A stretch of DNA of 42,293 nt from Bacteroidaceae bacterium (GCA_017554605.1 JAFZIA010000124.1:1-42293); one strand, 5' to 3'; numbered from the stretch's first letter, positions 24,139 through 36,746 are shown. The notes: generated by a model from the letters alone, not told the origin. Made by a program: numbers and translations.

Positions 24139-25967
24139 CAGTTGTTGTATTTCACATCTCTACTCTCGTCGAATCCACCCTCAATGTCATTATCCTCGAT
24201 AGTCACATTCACAACCTTCTCGAAGAAGAAACGGCGGTTGTTCCAGTGGAAGGGGGCAAAATCCTCATTCTGCACAACCTTGTTGTTGCGGAACACAAGA
24301 CCGTCGAGCGACTTTGCATATACGAGGGGAGCGTCGAATGTCTCGAACACATTGTGCTCAATCACGACACCCTTGCCGTTGCCGCCGTGGAAATATTTTG
24401 TCTGGGCAGCAAGATTGGGAATCTCGGGATAGATTGAGATAACACCGTTTGTAAACTGGAACATATTGGTAAGGGCGTTCAAGAAACGGTTGTTGCGTAT
24501 CACGACGTCGCGGCAAGCACCAGTCTCGAACCAGCCGTTGCAGTCGCCGCAAAGCAAGATGGCAGTTCCCGATGTATGGTCGAAGAAATTATACTCTACA
24601 AGAGTCTTCTTGGGAGTGCTGAACAACGCACCGCGGGCACGGTTGTTGCGTATCACATTATTGCTGAATACAACCTCGGGGGTCCACTCGAGATTCTCGA
24701 TACCATACGTTCCGTTGGCAATGTCGGCAGGGAGAGGCTTCTCGAACTTAATCTTGAACTCCTTGCATCCCGCAAGCTGCTCCTTGTCGTAAGGAGCAAT
24801 CTCAACGATACGATCACCCTCTGTAATCTCCATCACGTCAGAACGTACAAACTGCACGCTGTCGCCTGCACCGCCCCAGTAGAAGCCGTAGGCCTGGCCG
24901 TGCATATAACGTCCCACGAGAGTATTGTCGTCGAGACGCTGTACAACACGCAGGTATGTACCGTGCACATTTATGGCATCGTCCATCATACCCTCGTACA
25001 ATCCGTTGATTGATACAATCTTGCCCTTACAGCCCGAGAAGTGTGTAGCATCGGCCTGTGTGGTGAAGTAACGCCCGTTGTTGCGTGCGGCAACCTGAAA
25101 GCCGTCGAGCGTGATATTCTCGCTCATCTGCGCAAGCAGGCCCATACCCTCGGCATAATACACTACAGTATTCTTGAGGAGAGTGTTCTTGCATTGCGAC
25201 ACAAAGATACCGGGAGTGGGACGCGCATACGAGCGCATAGCAACCACTGTACCGGGCTTAAGGCGGGCATCTCTCCAATTGGCACGGATAACACCGGGCT
25301 CTACCTCCTCGACACTGTGTGTTCCAACGCCAATGTCGCTTGTCCTGTACACTATGTGCCTTGTCTCTCCGTCGAAGGCAATGCCCCAAGAGGGGGTAAA
25401 CTCCCAATTGCAGCCATAGACTACCAGACGGTTGTCAACCACCTTATAGCTTGCATAGGGAGCTACGCGGTAAGTCATAATGCCATTCTCGGCATCATTC
25501 TCCAGTATCTCCACCTGTGTAATCTGCGGAGCGCGGGTATCTATGCCAATAAGGTCGAGTGTACAATTCTCGCAATCCACCATTGCAACGGGCAACATTC
25601 TTCCGTTCATATAAAAATCGGTACGCGCACCATCCTTACCATTGCCGCCACCTTTGAGAGTGAGGTTCTTCACACCCTCGAGCACCACAGCCACACGCTT
25701 GGGATTGTCCTGGTCGTGATTGGAGATGTAATACTCGCGCACATTGGCACTGTCGGGATAAAAATCGTACTCACCCGCCTCGAAGAGCAACTGGGCAGGC
25801 GCACCAGCACACTCGTTCCTGATTGCCTCAATGGCTGCAGCAACGGCCTTTGTCATATCCTCGCCTGTGTTAGGCACAATTCCAAAATCGGAAGCAAGAT
25901 AAATTTTCTCGCCGCCGCACGAGGCAAGCAGAACAGCCGCCATAATAAACGAAACAAACTTCTTCAT
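24138..25967 (-). CDS. GH110 alpha-1,3-galactosidase lipoprotein
   Basis: This exo-enzyme removes terminal alpha-1,3-linked galactose, as from blood group B or linear alpha-Gal structures. The start at 25967 (MKKFVSFIMAAVLLASC) gives 609 aa with a lipobox Cys17; 33 upstream codons in frame are non-coding in character. The fold is a right-handed parallel beta-helix. GH110-like features include EYYISNHDQDNPKR, MMDDAINVHGTYL (paired acidic residues in the catalytic region), and late beta-helix repeats such as NNVIRNNRARGALF. It is probably cell-surface or periplasmic and used for host mucin glycans. It has no SusCD neighbours and is coupled to the pseudouridine synthase gene. Confidence 0.85.
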   Translation of the reverse strand: MKKFVSFIMAAVLLASCGGEKIYLASDFGIVPNTGEDMTKAVAAAIEAIRNECAGAPAQLLFEAGEYDFYPDSANVREYYISNHDQDNPKRVAVVLEGVKNLTLKGGGNGKDGARTDFYMNGRMLPVAMVDCENCTLDLIGIDTRAPQITQVEILENDAENGIMTYRVAPYASYKVVDNRLVVYGCNWEFTPSWGIAFDGETRHIVYRTSDIGVGTHSVEEVEPGVIRANWRDARLKPGTVVAMRSYARPTPGIFVSQCKNTLLKNTVVYYAEGMGLLAQMSENITLDGFQVAARNNGRYFTTQADATHFSGCKGKIVSINGLYEGMMDDAINVHGTYLRVVQRLDDNTLVGRYMHGQAYGFYWGGAGDSVQFVRSDVMEITEGDRIVEIAPYDKEQLAGCKEFKIKFEKPLPADIANGTYGIENLEWTPEVVFSNNVIRNNRARGALFSTPKKTLVEYNFFDHTSGTAILLCGDCNGWFETGACRDVVIRNNRFLNALTNMFQFTNGVISIYPEIPNLAAQTKYFHGGNGKGVVIEHNVFETFDAPLVYAKSLDGLVFRNNKVVQNEDFAPFHWNNRRFFFEKVVNVTIEDNDIEGGFDESRDVKYNN

Positions 25968-25998
25968 ATAATAGATTATAAATAATGAACAATTTTTG

Positions 25999-26006
25999 CG
26001 AAGATA
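25999..26006 (-). promoter_or_regulatory. Candidate -7 box of the GH110 gene
   Basis: TATCTTCG on the minus strand lies 31 nt before the ATG at 25967. The spacing to an upstream TTTG is 23 nt, so it is not ideal. Confidence 0.35.
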
Positions 26007-26154
26007 GCACAAATAAAGATAAAGAACCCCAAAAAAACAGAAAAAGTTGGCACGGTTTTTGTACAATATCAGCGTGCAGGGGCAATAATGTCATTTATGC
26101 ATCGAAAAAGAGATTTTTTCGGCACAAAAGCACGCAAGATTGTCAATTTATCAT

Positions 26155-26162
26155 TATCTTCG
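26155..26162 (+). promoter_or_regulatory. Candidate -7 box of secA
   Basis: TATCTTCG lies 43 nt before the secA ATG. No well-spaced TTTG was found. Confidence 0.35.
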
Positions 26163-26205
26163 CAAAGATTTTGCATATTTTCGAATAACTATAATTTTAT
26201 AATAA

Positions 26206-29517
<3,312 letters not shown>

Positions 29518-29524
29518 ACCAACA

Positions 29525-29552
29525 GACAGGTTACGCCACGGCGTAACCTGTC
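29525..29552 (+). terminator. Hairpin after secA
   Basis: GACAGGTTACGCC and its complement (29525-29537 and 29540-29552) pair almost to the loop, 7 nt after the secA stop and 17 nt before the next ATG. The following sequence ATAAAACA lacks a T run. It may be a partial terminator or an mRNA-stability element between the two genes. Confidence 0.55.
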
Positions 29553-29569
29553 ATAAAACAGATACTACT

Positions 29570-30013
29570 ATGTCACTCAGCAAACAGTCAACCAGCAACC
29601 TGCGCGAAGCCATCGTACAGATGACCAAACGCTTCACAACCACAGAAGAGACAATAGTCACCGACTTTCATTTCCAGCTAAACACCGAAAGCGGCAACCT
29701 TTCCATTTTCGACGACGACGACAACACGTTGGCAACCGCCCACATTGCCGAGTGGGAGAAGTTCCATCAGGAAGATTGCTACGAAGTTATAGAAAACGAG
29801 CTCCGCAAGCTGTTGAACGAGATTCAGAAAGAGGGAGTACTGGACAATATGAATGTTCCCAAGCCCTACTCTTGCCTTCTTGTAGACGACGACAAGGAGA
29901 CGATAGTGGACCTCTTGTACGTTGACGACGAGACATACATCATAACCAACGACCTGCTCGAAGGATTCGACAAGGAGATGGACGAGTTCCTCAGGCACCT
30001 GCTCGAAGAGTGA
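29570..30013 (+). CDS. Acidic protein of unknown function downstream of secA
   Basis: This is a 147-aa cytoplasmic protein starting MSLSKQSTSNLREAIVQM. It is acidic with several Asp/Glu clusters (FDDDDN, LVDDDKE, YVDDETY) and has alpha-beta character. No signal peptide, membrane segment or known domain was recognised. It follows secA by 52 nt with a hairpin between, so it may be partly co-transcribed. It reads like a conserved Bacteroidales hypothetical protein. Confidence 0.7.
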   Translation: MSLSKQSTSNLREAIVQMTKRFTTTEETIVTDFHFQLNTESGNLSIFDDDDNTLATAHIAEWEKFHQEDCYEVIENELRKLLNEIQKEGVLDNMNVPKPYSCLLVDDDKETIVDLLYVDDETYIITNDLLEGFDKEMDEFLRHLLEE

Positions 30014-30090
30014 CATATACAGCCGTTTTTTAGCAAAGGAGGACTGTTATTGCTAAAAAAACTTAACAAGTGCCAAAAACGGCAGATAAA

Positions 30091-30126
30091 CAACGAAAAC
30101 TTTTTGCTCACGAAAAGTTTTCGTTG
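30091..30126. promoter_or_regulatory. Perfect palindrome over efflux-operon promoter (probable TetR operator)
   Basis: The arms 30091-30104 and 30113-30126 are a perfect 14-bp inverted repeat around an 8-bp centre. The palindrome covers the -33 element and reaches the edge of the -7 box of the adjacent tetR gene. This is the position expected for an autorepressor operator, and TetR dimers bind such palindromes. A terminator for the preceding gene is the alternative, but no T run follows. Confidence 0.6.
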
Positions 30127-30134
30127 TATCTTTG
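30103..30134 (+). promoter_or_regulatory. Promoter of the tetR-RND efflux operon
   Basis: TTTG (30103-30106), 20 nt, then TATCTTTG (30127-30134) matches the Bacteroidetes consensus, 28 nt before the tetR ATG. Confidence 0.75.
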
Positions 30135-30162
30135 TATCCGATTTTGAAACAGTAGAAGAAAA

Positions 30163-30813
30163 ATGAACGTCCATACACAACAGAGCAAAGAAAAGGAGGA
30201 AGTACGCGCAAGGATTATAAAAGGTGCGAGCGCCCTCTTCTTCAAGGAAGGAATAAAGGTGGTGAAGATGGACGACATCGCACGCCACCTGTCAATGTCC
30301 AAGCGCACCATATACGAACAATTCTCCGACAAGGAACAGCTTCTCATAGAGTGCATAAAACTCATCTACCGCGATATGCGCGAACTTGCGAAAGAGGAGA
30401 TACGCAAATCGTCGAACAACACCCTCGATGTAATCCTCATTCTCTACTACATACATTTCGAAATGATAAAAAGGGCCAACAAGCACTTCTTTATCGACCT
30501 TATGAAATACCCCAACATCATCAAGCAGCGCGAACAGAAAGAAAAGAGCAACAACCGCAAGTTCAAGGCCTGGATAGAGCAAGGAATAAGCGAGGGACTC
30601 TTCAGACCCGATGCGAACTCGGACATTCTGATGTACATCCTCAAGCGCGACCTTGAAATAATCGTTACAAGCGAAGAGTTCTACGACTTCTCGGCCGACG
30701 AGCTCGGAAAGAACTTTATCCTCTTCTACCTTAGAGGAATAGCCACAATGAAAGGACAGGAGATAATAGAGAAATTCATAGAAGAGACAAACAGCAAAGA
30801 AACTAAACAATAA
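30163..30813 (+). CDS. TetR/AcrR-family repressor of the efflux operon
   Basis: This 216-aa regulator has an N-terminal helix-turn-helix (residues 15-65) with GASALFFKEGIKVVKMDDIARHLSMSKRTIYEQF-type signature positions (split here: KMDDIARHLSMSKRTIYEQF), and a helical ligand-binding domain. It is the first gene of an operon: tolC starts 12 nt after its stop. It probably represses its own operon through the palindrome at 30091-30126 and releases it on binding a pump substrate. The inducer is unknown. Confidence 0.92.
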   Translation: MNVHTQQSKEKEEVRARIIKGASALFFKEGIKVVKMDDIARHLSMSKRTIYEQFSDKEQLLIECIKLIYRDMRELAKEEIRKSSNNTLDVILILYYIHFEMIKRANKHFFIDLMKYPNIIKQREQKEKSNNRKFKAWIEQGISEGLFRPDANSDILMYILKRDLEIIVTSEEFYDFSADELGKNFILFYLRGIATMKGQEIIEKFIEETNSKETKQ

Positions 30814-30825
30814 ATACCAACACTT

Positions 30826-32142
30826 ATGAAATTGAGTACGAGATTCAAGACACTGGCAGTGATGTTGGCATTCACCACGCTGACATACGCCCAAGAGAAT
30901 GCACCGCAGATGCATCTGACACTCGACAAAGCCATTGAGCTTGCACTGAGCGAGAACCCCACAATGAAAGTAGCCGACCAGGAGATACAGCTCAAGGAGG
31001 TTGCAAAGCAGGAAGCCTGGCAGAACCTTTTGCCCTCGGTATCCATTGAGGGAAGCATCAGCTACAACATCAAGGTAGCCGAAATAAAGACAAGTATGGG
31101 TAGCTTCAAGATGGGTATGGACGACTCCAACACCTGGAACGGAGCGCTCCAGGTTGCACTCCCTATCTTTGCCCCAGCGGTGTACAAGACTATGGGCCTT
31201 ACAAAGAGCGACCTTGAGCTTGCCGTAGAAAAGAGCCGCGGCTCAAAGCTCGACCTTATAAACCAGGTGACAAAGGCATACTACCAGTTGATGCTGGCAC
31301 AGGACTCATACAGAGTGCTGCAGGAGAACTACAGGCAGGCCGAGCTCAACTACGAGATTGTAGACGCCAAGTTCCAGCAAGGCAGCGTGAGCGAGTATGA
31401 CAAGATAAGCGCCGAGGTACAGAAGAACAGCGCACTGCCCGCAGTTGTAAGCGGCAGGAACGCCGTAAACCTTGCCAAGCTCCAGTTGAAGGTGCTTATG
31501 GGCATTACAGCCGACGTCGACCTTGTGATAGACGACAGCCTGCAGAACCACGAGAGCGAGATGAGCGCAGCAGCCATACAGGAGATAAACCTCACGAACA
31601 ACTCCGCACTGCGTCAGATAGACCTTCAGGGCGAGCTACTCAACAGACAGCGCAAGATACTGAACACAGGCTTTATGCCCACCATCTCCCTTGTAGGCAG
31701 CTACCAGTACCAGTCAATGTCGAACACCAATTGGGAGGTACACAACTACAACTGGAGCAACGCATCGTCACTCGCACTGTCGGTGAGCATTCCCCTCTAC
31801 AAGGCAAGCAACTTCACCAAGCTCAAGAGCAACAAGATACAGACCTGGCAGTTGCACGAGACACGCACGAACACCGAGCGTATGCTGCGTATGCAGGCAC
31901 AGAGCTACATCGACAATATGACAGCAAGCGCCAAGCAGCTCGAGTCGAACAAGCAGGCCGTAGACCTTGCAAAGAAAGGACTCGCCATAAGCCAGAAGCG
32001 CTACGAGGTGGGCAACGGCACAATATTGGAGCTCAACAACTCACAGGTACAGCTCACAAATATGCAGTTGACATACAACAACTCGATATACGACTATCTG
32101 GTTGCACAATCGGAGCTAAGAACAGTATTAGGACAAGAATAA
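30826..32142 (+). CDS. TolC-family outer membrane efflux protein
   Basis: This 438-aa protein has a signal peptide (residues 1-22, ending LTYAQ) and two OEP repeats rich in coiled coil (LELAVEKSRGSKLDLINQVTKAYYQL; the second half contains AVDLAKKGLAISQKRYEVGN). It forms the trimeric outer-membrane duct of the pump. It is the second gene of the operon, 12 nt after tetR and 13 nt before the adaptor gene. Confidence 0.93.
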   Translation: MKLSTRFKTLAVMLAFTTLTYAQENAPQMHLTLDKAIELALSENPTMKVADQEIQLKEVAKQEAWQNLLPSVSIEGSISYNIKVAEIKTSMGSFKMGMDDSNTWNGALQVALPIFAPAVYKTMGLTKSDLELAVEKSRGSKLDLINQVTKAYYQLMLAQDSYRVLQENYRQAELNYEIVDAKFQQGSVSEYDKISAEVQKNSALPAVVSGRNAVNLAKLQLKVLMGITADVDLVIDDSLQNHESEMSAAAIQEINLTNNSALRQIDLQGELLNRQRKILNTGFMPTISLVGSYQYQSMSNTNWEVHNYNWSNASSLALSVSIPLYKASNFTKLKSNKIQTWQLHETRTNTERMLRMQAQSYIDNMTASAKQLESNKQAVDLAKKGLAISQKRYEVGNGTILELNNSQVQLTNMQLTYNNSIYDYLVAQSELRTVLGQE

Positions 32143-32155
32143 ACAACATACGACT

Positions 32156-33169
32156 ATGAAGAAAAATCTTACATTCATTGCACTTGCAGCAGCGCTGCTC
32201 TGCTCGTGCAACAACAGCGAGACAAGCACAACAGTTGAAGCCCAACAGGTTGCAAAGCCCAACGTGAAGGTAGCCCGCGTAACAAGCGAGGACGTACCCC
32301 AGACAATACGTCTGGCAACAACAGTTGAGGCAAAAGTGAAGAACAGCATAATCCCCAGCTCGCCCCTGCGCATAGACAAGATTCTTGTAGAGGTTGGCGA
32401 CAATGTGAAAGAGGGCCAGAGACTTGTACTCCTCGACGACAGCAACCTCGAGCAGCTCCGCCTGCAGGTAGAGAACCAGCGCATAGAGTACAACCGCATA
32501 GCCGAGCTCTATAAGGTGGGCGGTGCGTCAACATCGCAACTGGACGCGACAAAGACCTCGCTCGACGTAAATGAGCGCGCTCTTCAGAACCGCCTCGAGA
32601 ACACAGTGCTCACAAGCCCCATCAGCGGTGTAGTGTCGGCACGCAACTACGACAACGGCGATATGTACGGCGCAAGCCCTATCCTTGTGATTGAGCAGAT
32701 TACCCCCGTGAAGATGAAAATCAACGTAAGCGAGCAGTACTACTCAATGATTAAGGAAGGCAACAACGTGGAGCTCCAGTTCCAGACATACGGCGAGGAG
32801 ATTTTCAACGGCAAGGTGAGCATCGTATATCCCACCGTCGACGCAGCTACACACACATTCGGCGTAGAGATTACACTTGCCAACACCGACCGCCGCGTAC
32901 GTCCAGGAATGTTCGGCAACGCAACTGTAAACTTCGGAACAGCCCAGCACGTTGTTGTACCCGACGCAGCAGTAATCAAGCAGGCCGGCAGCGGCGACTA
33001 CTATGTATACACATACAAGGACGGCAAGGTCAGCTACGACAAGGTTGAGCTTGGCAAGCGTATGGGTAACAGATACGAGCTCATTTCGGGAATAGAGAAC
33101 AACGCGCTTGTTGTTACAGCCGGACAGGCAACACTTGCCAATGGTATGGAAGTGAATGTAATAGAATAA
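32156..33169 (+). CDS. RND efflux periplasmic adaptor (MFP) lipoprotein
   Basis: This 337-aa membrane fusion protein has a lipobox ending LLCSC (Cys18). A short hairpin and split lipoyl domain (ILVEVGDNVKEGQRLVLLDD; LTSPISGVVSARNYDNGD) is followed by beta-barrel and membrane-proximal domains. It links the inner-membrane pump to the TolC-type duct. The hairpin is short compared with AcrA. The RND gene starts 51 nt downstream. Confidence 0.93.
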   Translation: MKKNLTFIALAAALLCSCNNSETSTTVEAQQVAKPNVKVARVTSEDVPQTIRLATTVEAKVKNSIIPSSPLRIDKILVEVGDNVKEGQRLVLLDDSNLEQLRLQVENQRIEYNRIAELYKVGGASTSQLDATKTSLDVNERALQNRLENTVLTSPISGVVSARNYDNGDMYGASPILVIEQITPVKMKINVSEQYYSMIKEGNNVELQFQTYGEEIFNGKVSIVYPTVDAATHTFGVEITLANTDRRVRPGMFGNATVNFGTAQHVVVPDAAVIKQAGSGDYYVYTYKDGKVSYDKVELGKRMGNRYELISGIENNALVVTAGQATLANGMEVNVIE

Positions 33170-33220
33170 TTACCGAGAGAGAAAATAACCACAGTTTACA
33201 CACAAACAAACATATAAATT

Positions 33221-36200
33221 ATGAGTCTATACGAAGGAGCAGTAAAACGTCCGATTATGACCGCTCTATGCTTCATAGCAGTGGTAGTGTTCGGTCTTTT
33301 CTCGTTCTCGAAATTGCCTATCGACCTTATACCCGACATTGAGACAAATACCATTATGGTTATGACAAGCTACTCGGGTGCAAGTGCATCGGACATCGAG
33401 AACAACGTGACACGTCCGCTTGAGAATACGCTTAACTCGGTTGAGCACCTCAAACATATCTCGTCAAAGTCGAAAGAGAACATATCTATCATCACACTCG
33501 AGTTCGAGTACGGATACGACATCGACGCACTCACGAACGATGTCCGCGACAAGCTCGATATGGTAGTTTCGGCACTTCCCGACGGAGTGAACAACCCCAT
33601 CATATTCAAGTTCTCGGCCGATATGATTCCTATCCTTATGCTTTCGGTGAAGGCCGAGGAGAGCCAGGCTGCACTCTACAAGATACTGGACAACAACATT
33701 GCCAACCCCCTTGCACGTATCGACGGAGTGGGTACAGTATCTGTCATCGGTGCGCCCGAGCGCGAGATAAACATATATATGGACCCCGTGAAGATGGAGG
33801 CTTACAATATCCCAGTGGAGACAGTGAGCAACGTCATTGCATCGGAGAACAGGAATATCCCCGGCGGAAGTTTCGACATCGGCAGCAATACCTATTCGCT
33901 CAGAGTAGAGGGTGAGTTCGACTCGCCCCAGGAGATGATGAACCTTGTTGTGGGCACACACAACGGTGCCAATGTTTATCTGCGCGACATAGCCCGTCTT
34001 GTCGACGGCACACAGGAGCGTGCACAGAAGGCATTCACCGACGGCCAGCAGGGTGCGATGATTATCGTGCAGAAGCAGACCGGTGGAAACTCGGTTGCCA
34101 TTGCCAATGCAGTGCGCAAGGAGCTTCCCAAACTGCAGAAGCGCCTTCCCTCCGACGTCGAGATTGACATTATGGCCGACACATCGGAGAACATCAAAAT
34201 GACTGTATATACCCTCTCCGAGACAATCATCTACGCACTTGTATTCGTGATGCTGGTGGTGTTCATCTTCCTCGGACGCTGGAGAGCAACTATCATCATC
34301 GGAATTACAATCCCCTTCTCGCTCATTGCATCGTTCATATACCTTCTTATAACCGGCGGTTCTCTGAACACAATTTCACTGTCGTGTCTCAGTATCGCAA
34401 TCGGTAACGTGGTGGACGACGCCATTGTGGTACTCGAGAACGTGACAACACACATCGAGCGCGGTTCGAGCCCCAAGAGTGCAGCAGTACACGGAACGAA
34501 CGAGGTTGCCGTGTCGGTTGTAGCATCAACCCTCACAATGCTCGCAGTGTTCTTCCCCTTGACAATGGTAACAGGTATGGCGGGCGTGCTCTTCAAGCAG
34601 CTCGGCTGGATGATGTGTATCATTATGGTGGTATCTACAGTTGCCGCCCTTACACTTATCCCTATGCTCTGCTCAAAGATGCTCAAGCTCAAGAAGAAAC
34701 AGAGCAAGTTCTTCAAGGCATTCTACCTCCCCATTGCACGAGGACTCGACAAGCTCGATGACTGGTATGCCAACAGAATCAACTGGGCTGTGCGCCACCG
34801 CAAGACAACAATATCCTTCTGCTTTGCGCTGTTCATTGCCAGCCTGTTCACATTCCCCCATATAAAGAGTGAGTTCTTCCCCTCGCAGGACGACGCCCGT
34901 GCAAGCGCGACAATCGAGCTTCCCATCGGTACACGCGTGGAGATTTCCCAGGACGTGGCTATGCGCCTCACCCGTCTGTGGCAGGAGCGCTACGGCAAGG
35001 ATATGAAGACCTGCAACTTCCGCGTGGGACAGGCAAGCGAGGACAATGCCTTTGCATCGATGAGCAGCAACGGTTCGCACATCATAAGCTTCAATATGAT
35101 TTTTGTTCCTATGACCGACCGCGAGATTGGCCTTGCCGAAATTTGCGACCAGATGCGTGCCGACATAAAGAACTTCCCCGAGATTGCCCGCAGTAACATA
35201 CAGCAGGGAGGACAAGGAGGAATGGGCGGACAGACAATGGCGTCGTTCGAGATTTACGGATACGACTTTGGCGTTACCGACGTTCTTGCAAGGACACTTG
35301 CCGACTCGTTGCGCAAGAGCCCCATCATTTCGCAGGTGAACATAAGCCGCAGCGACTACCAGCCCGAGTATCAGGTGGAGTTCGACCGCGAGAAGCTGGC
35401 AATGCACGGCCTGAACCTTGCAACAGCAGCCACCTATCTGCGTAACCGCTTCAACGGTTCACTTGCGACATACTTCCGCGAGGACGGTGACGAGTACGAC
35501 GTCAAGGTGCGCTACGAACCCGGCAGCCGCAACAGCATAGAGGACATTGAGAACATTATCCTCTACTCGGGCAACGGCCGTCCCATTCGAGTCAAGGATG
35601 TCGGCAAGGTTGTACAGCGCGAGCTTCCTCCCACCATCGAGCGTAAGGACCGCGAACGTATCGTTACAGTAAGCGCAGTCATCGCAGCAGGCTCGGCACT
35701 CAGCGACGGTGTAGAATATGGTCTTGCAGTAATCGACAAGATGGAGATTCCCAGCGGCTACAACATCAATATTGCCGGTTCGTATGAGGACCAGCAGGAG
35801 AGCAACGCCGACCTCGGTACATTGGCACTGCTTATCATTCTCCTTGTGTTCATTGTTATGGCAGCACAGTTCGAGTCGCTCACCTACCCCTTCATCATTA
35901 TGTTCTCTGTACCTTTTGCCTTGACAGGAGTTCTTTTGGCACTCTTCTTCACCGGCACAAAGATGAACGTAATGTCAATATTGGGAGCTATTATGCTTAT
36001 CGGTATTGTTGTGAAGAACGGTATTGTGCTCATCGACTACACAATGCTGCTGCGTGAGCGCGGACTGGGTATCATACCCGCTACCGTACGTGCAGCCCGC
36101 AGCCGTCTGCGTCCTATCCTTATGACAACCTGTACCACTATCCTGGGTATGGTTCCTTTGGCAGTGAGCCAGGGTGTAGGTGCCGAGATGTGGCGTCCTC

Positions 36201-36391
36201 TTGGTGTTGCCGTCATAGGCGGTCTCACAATCTCTACCATTATGACACTTACATACACCCCCGTGATGTACTGTATGTTCGGTGGAACAGGTATCAAGCG
36301 TCGCCGCAAGCAGCTCAAGGAGAAACGCGAACTCGAGGCCTACTGGAACGAGCACAAGAGCGACGAGATGCTCATCAGCGCAAAGAAGTAA
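33221..36391 (+). CDS. RND-family multidrug efflux permease (AcrB type)
   Basis: This 1056-aa inner-membrane proton-driven pump has twelve predicted membrane helices in the normal RND layout: one at the N-terminus, a large periplasmic loop, five more, then a repeat. The proton-relay aspartates are in IGNVVDDAIVVLENV (Asp399 and Asp400, helix 4). The N-terminal PIMTALCFIAVVVFGLFSF helix and late motifs such as IVVKNGIVLIDYT are typical of HAE1-type exporters. The drugs or metabolites carried are unknown. It is the fourth gene of the tetR operon. Confidence 0.95.
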   Translation: MSLYEGAVKRPIMTALCFIAVVVFGLFSFSKLPIDLIPDIETNTIMVMTSYSGASASDIENNVTRPLENTLNSVEHLKHISSKSKENISIITLEFEYGYDIDALTNDVRDKLDMVVSALPDGVNNPIIFKFSADMIPILMLSVKAEESQAALYKILDNNIANPLARIDGVGTVSVIGAPEREINIYMDPVKMEAYNIPVETVSNVIASENRNIPGGSFDIGSNTYSLRVEGEFDSPQEMMNLVVGTHNGANVYLRDIARLVDGTQERAQKAFTDGQQGAMIIVQKQTGGNSVAIANAVRKELPKLQKRLPSDVEIDIMADTSENIKMTVYTLSETIIYALVFVMLVVFIFLGRWRATIIIGITIPFSLIASFIYLLITGGSLNTISLSCLSIAIGNVVDDAIVVLENVTTHIERGSSPKSAAVHGTNEVAVSVVASTLTMLAVFFPLTMVTGMAGVLFKQLGWMMCIIMVVSTVAALTLIPMLCSKMLKLKKKQSKFFKAFYLPIARGLDKLDDWYANRINWAVRHRKTTISFCFALFIASLFTFPHIKSEFFPSQDDARASATIELPIGTRVEISQDVAMRLTRLWQERYGKDMKTCNFRVGQASEDNAFASMSSNGSHIISFNMIFVPMTDREIGLAEICDQMRADIKNFPEIARSNIQQGGQGGMGGQTMASFEIYGYDFGVTDVLARTLADSLRKSPIISQVNISRSDYQPEYQVEFDREKLAMHGLNLATAATYLRNRFNGSLATYFREDGDEYDVKVRYEPGSRNSIEDIENIILYSGNGRPIRVKDVGKVVQRELPPTIERKDRERIVTVSAVIAAGSALSDGVEYGLAVIDKMEIPSGYNINIAGSYEDQQESNADLGTLALLIILLVFIVMAAQFESLTYPFIIMFSVPFALTGVLLALFFTGTKMNVMSILGAIMLIGIVVKNGIVLIDYTMLLRERGLGIIPATVRAARSRLRPILMTTCTTILGMVPLAVSQGVGAEMWRPLGVAVIGGLTISTIMTLTYTPVMYCMFGGTGIKRRRKQLKEKRELEAYWNEHKSDEMLISAKK

Positions 36392-36406
36392 CTAATTAAG
36401 AACACT

Positions 36407-36433
36407 CTCCCGGCTGCACGATGCAGCCGGGGA
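36407..36433 (+). terminator. Hairpin between RND pump and PII-like gene
   Basis: CCCGGCTGCA-N3-TGCAGCCGGG (36409-36431) forms a perfect 10-bp stem, 17 nt after the RND stop. There is no T run, so it is more likely a read-through attenuator or mRNA-stability hairpin than a full stop. Confidence 0.5.
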
Positions 36434-36452
36434 ATAAAATAAAAGCAACAAG

Positions 36453-36746
36453 ATGAAAGCAGTATTTATCGCATTCGACCAAGCACACAAAGACGATGTA
36501 ATGGAGACACTCAATCGCCTTAACTGCCGTGGATTCTCTTTCATAGAGCAGATGCAGGGCCGTGGCAGCAAGACAGGCGAGCCCCACTACGGCAGCCACG
36601 CTTGGGCAGCAATGAACTCGGGTATAATAACAGTTGTAGAGGAGAGCACTGTAGACTCTCTCCTCGCCAGCCTCAAGAAGATTGACGAGAACAGCCCTAT
36701 GCTGGGACTCAGAGCCTTTGTATGGAACATTGAGCAGTGCTACTGA
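36453..36746 (+). CDS. Small PII-like protein at the end of the efflux operon
   Basis: This 97-aa cytoplasmic protein starts MKAVFIAFDQAHKDDVMETL. Its beta-alpha-beta pattern (MKAVFIAFD, helix, GFSFIEQMQGRG loop, ITVVEESTVDSLLASLKKID, LRAFVWNIEQ) fits the PII-like superfamily, with the GRGSKTGEPHYG stretch in the T-loop position. PII-like proteins are trimers that sense small molecules and bind transporters; related ones (DUF3240 type) accompany RND metal pumps. The assignment is by pattern only. It follows the RND gene by 61 nt and is closed by a strong terminator. Confidence 0.65.
   Translation: MKAVFIAFDQAHKDDVMETLNRLNCRGFSFIEQMQGRGSKTGEPHYGSHAWAAMNSGIITVVEESTVDSLLASLKKIDENSPMLGLRAFVWNIEQCY

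Noticed and set aside
22984..24432. 482-codon open frame on the plus strand
   Set aside because: It is antisense to the pseudouridine synthase and the end of GH110, and its composition is rich in His/Arg as in other shadow frames.
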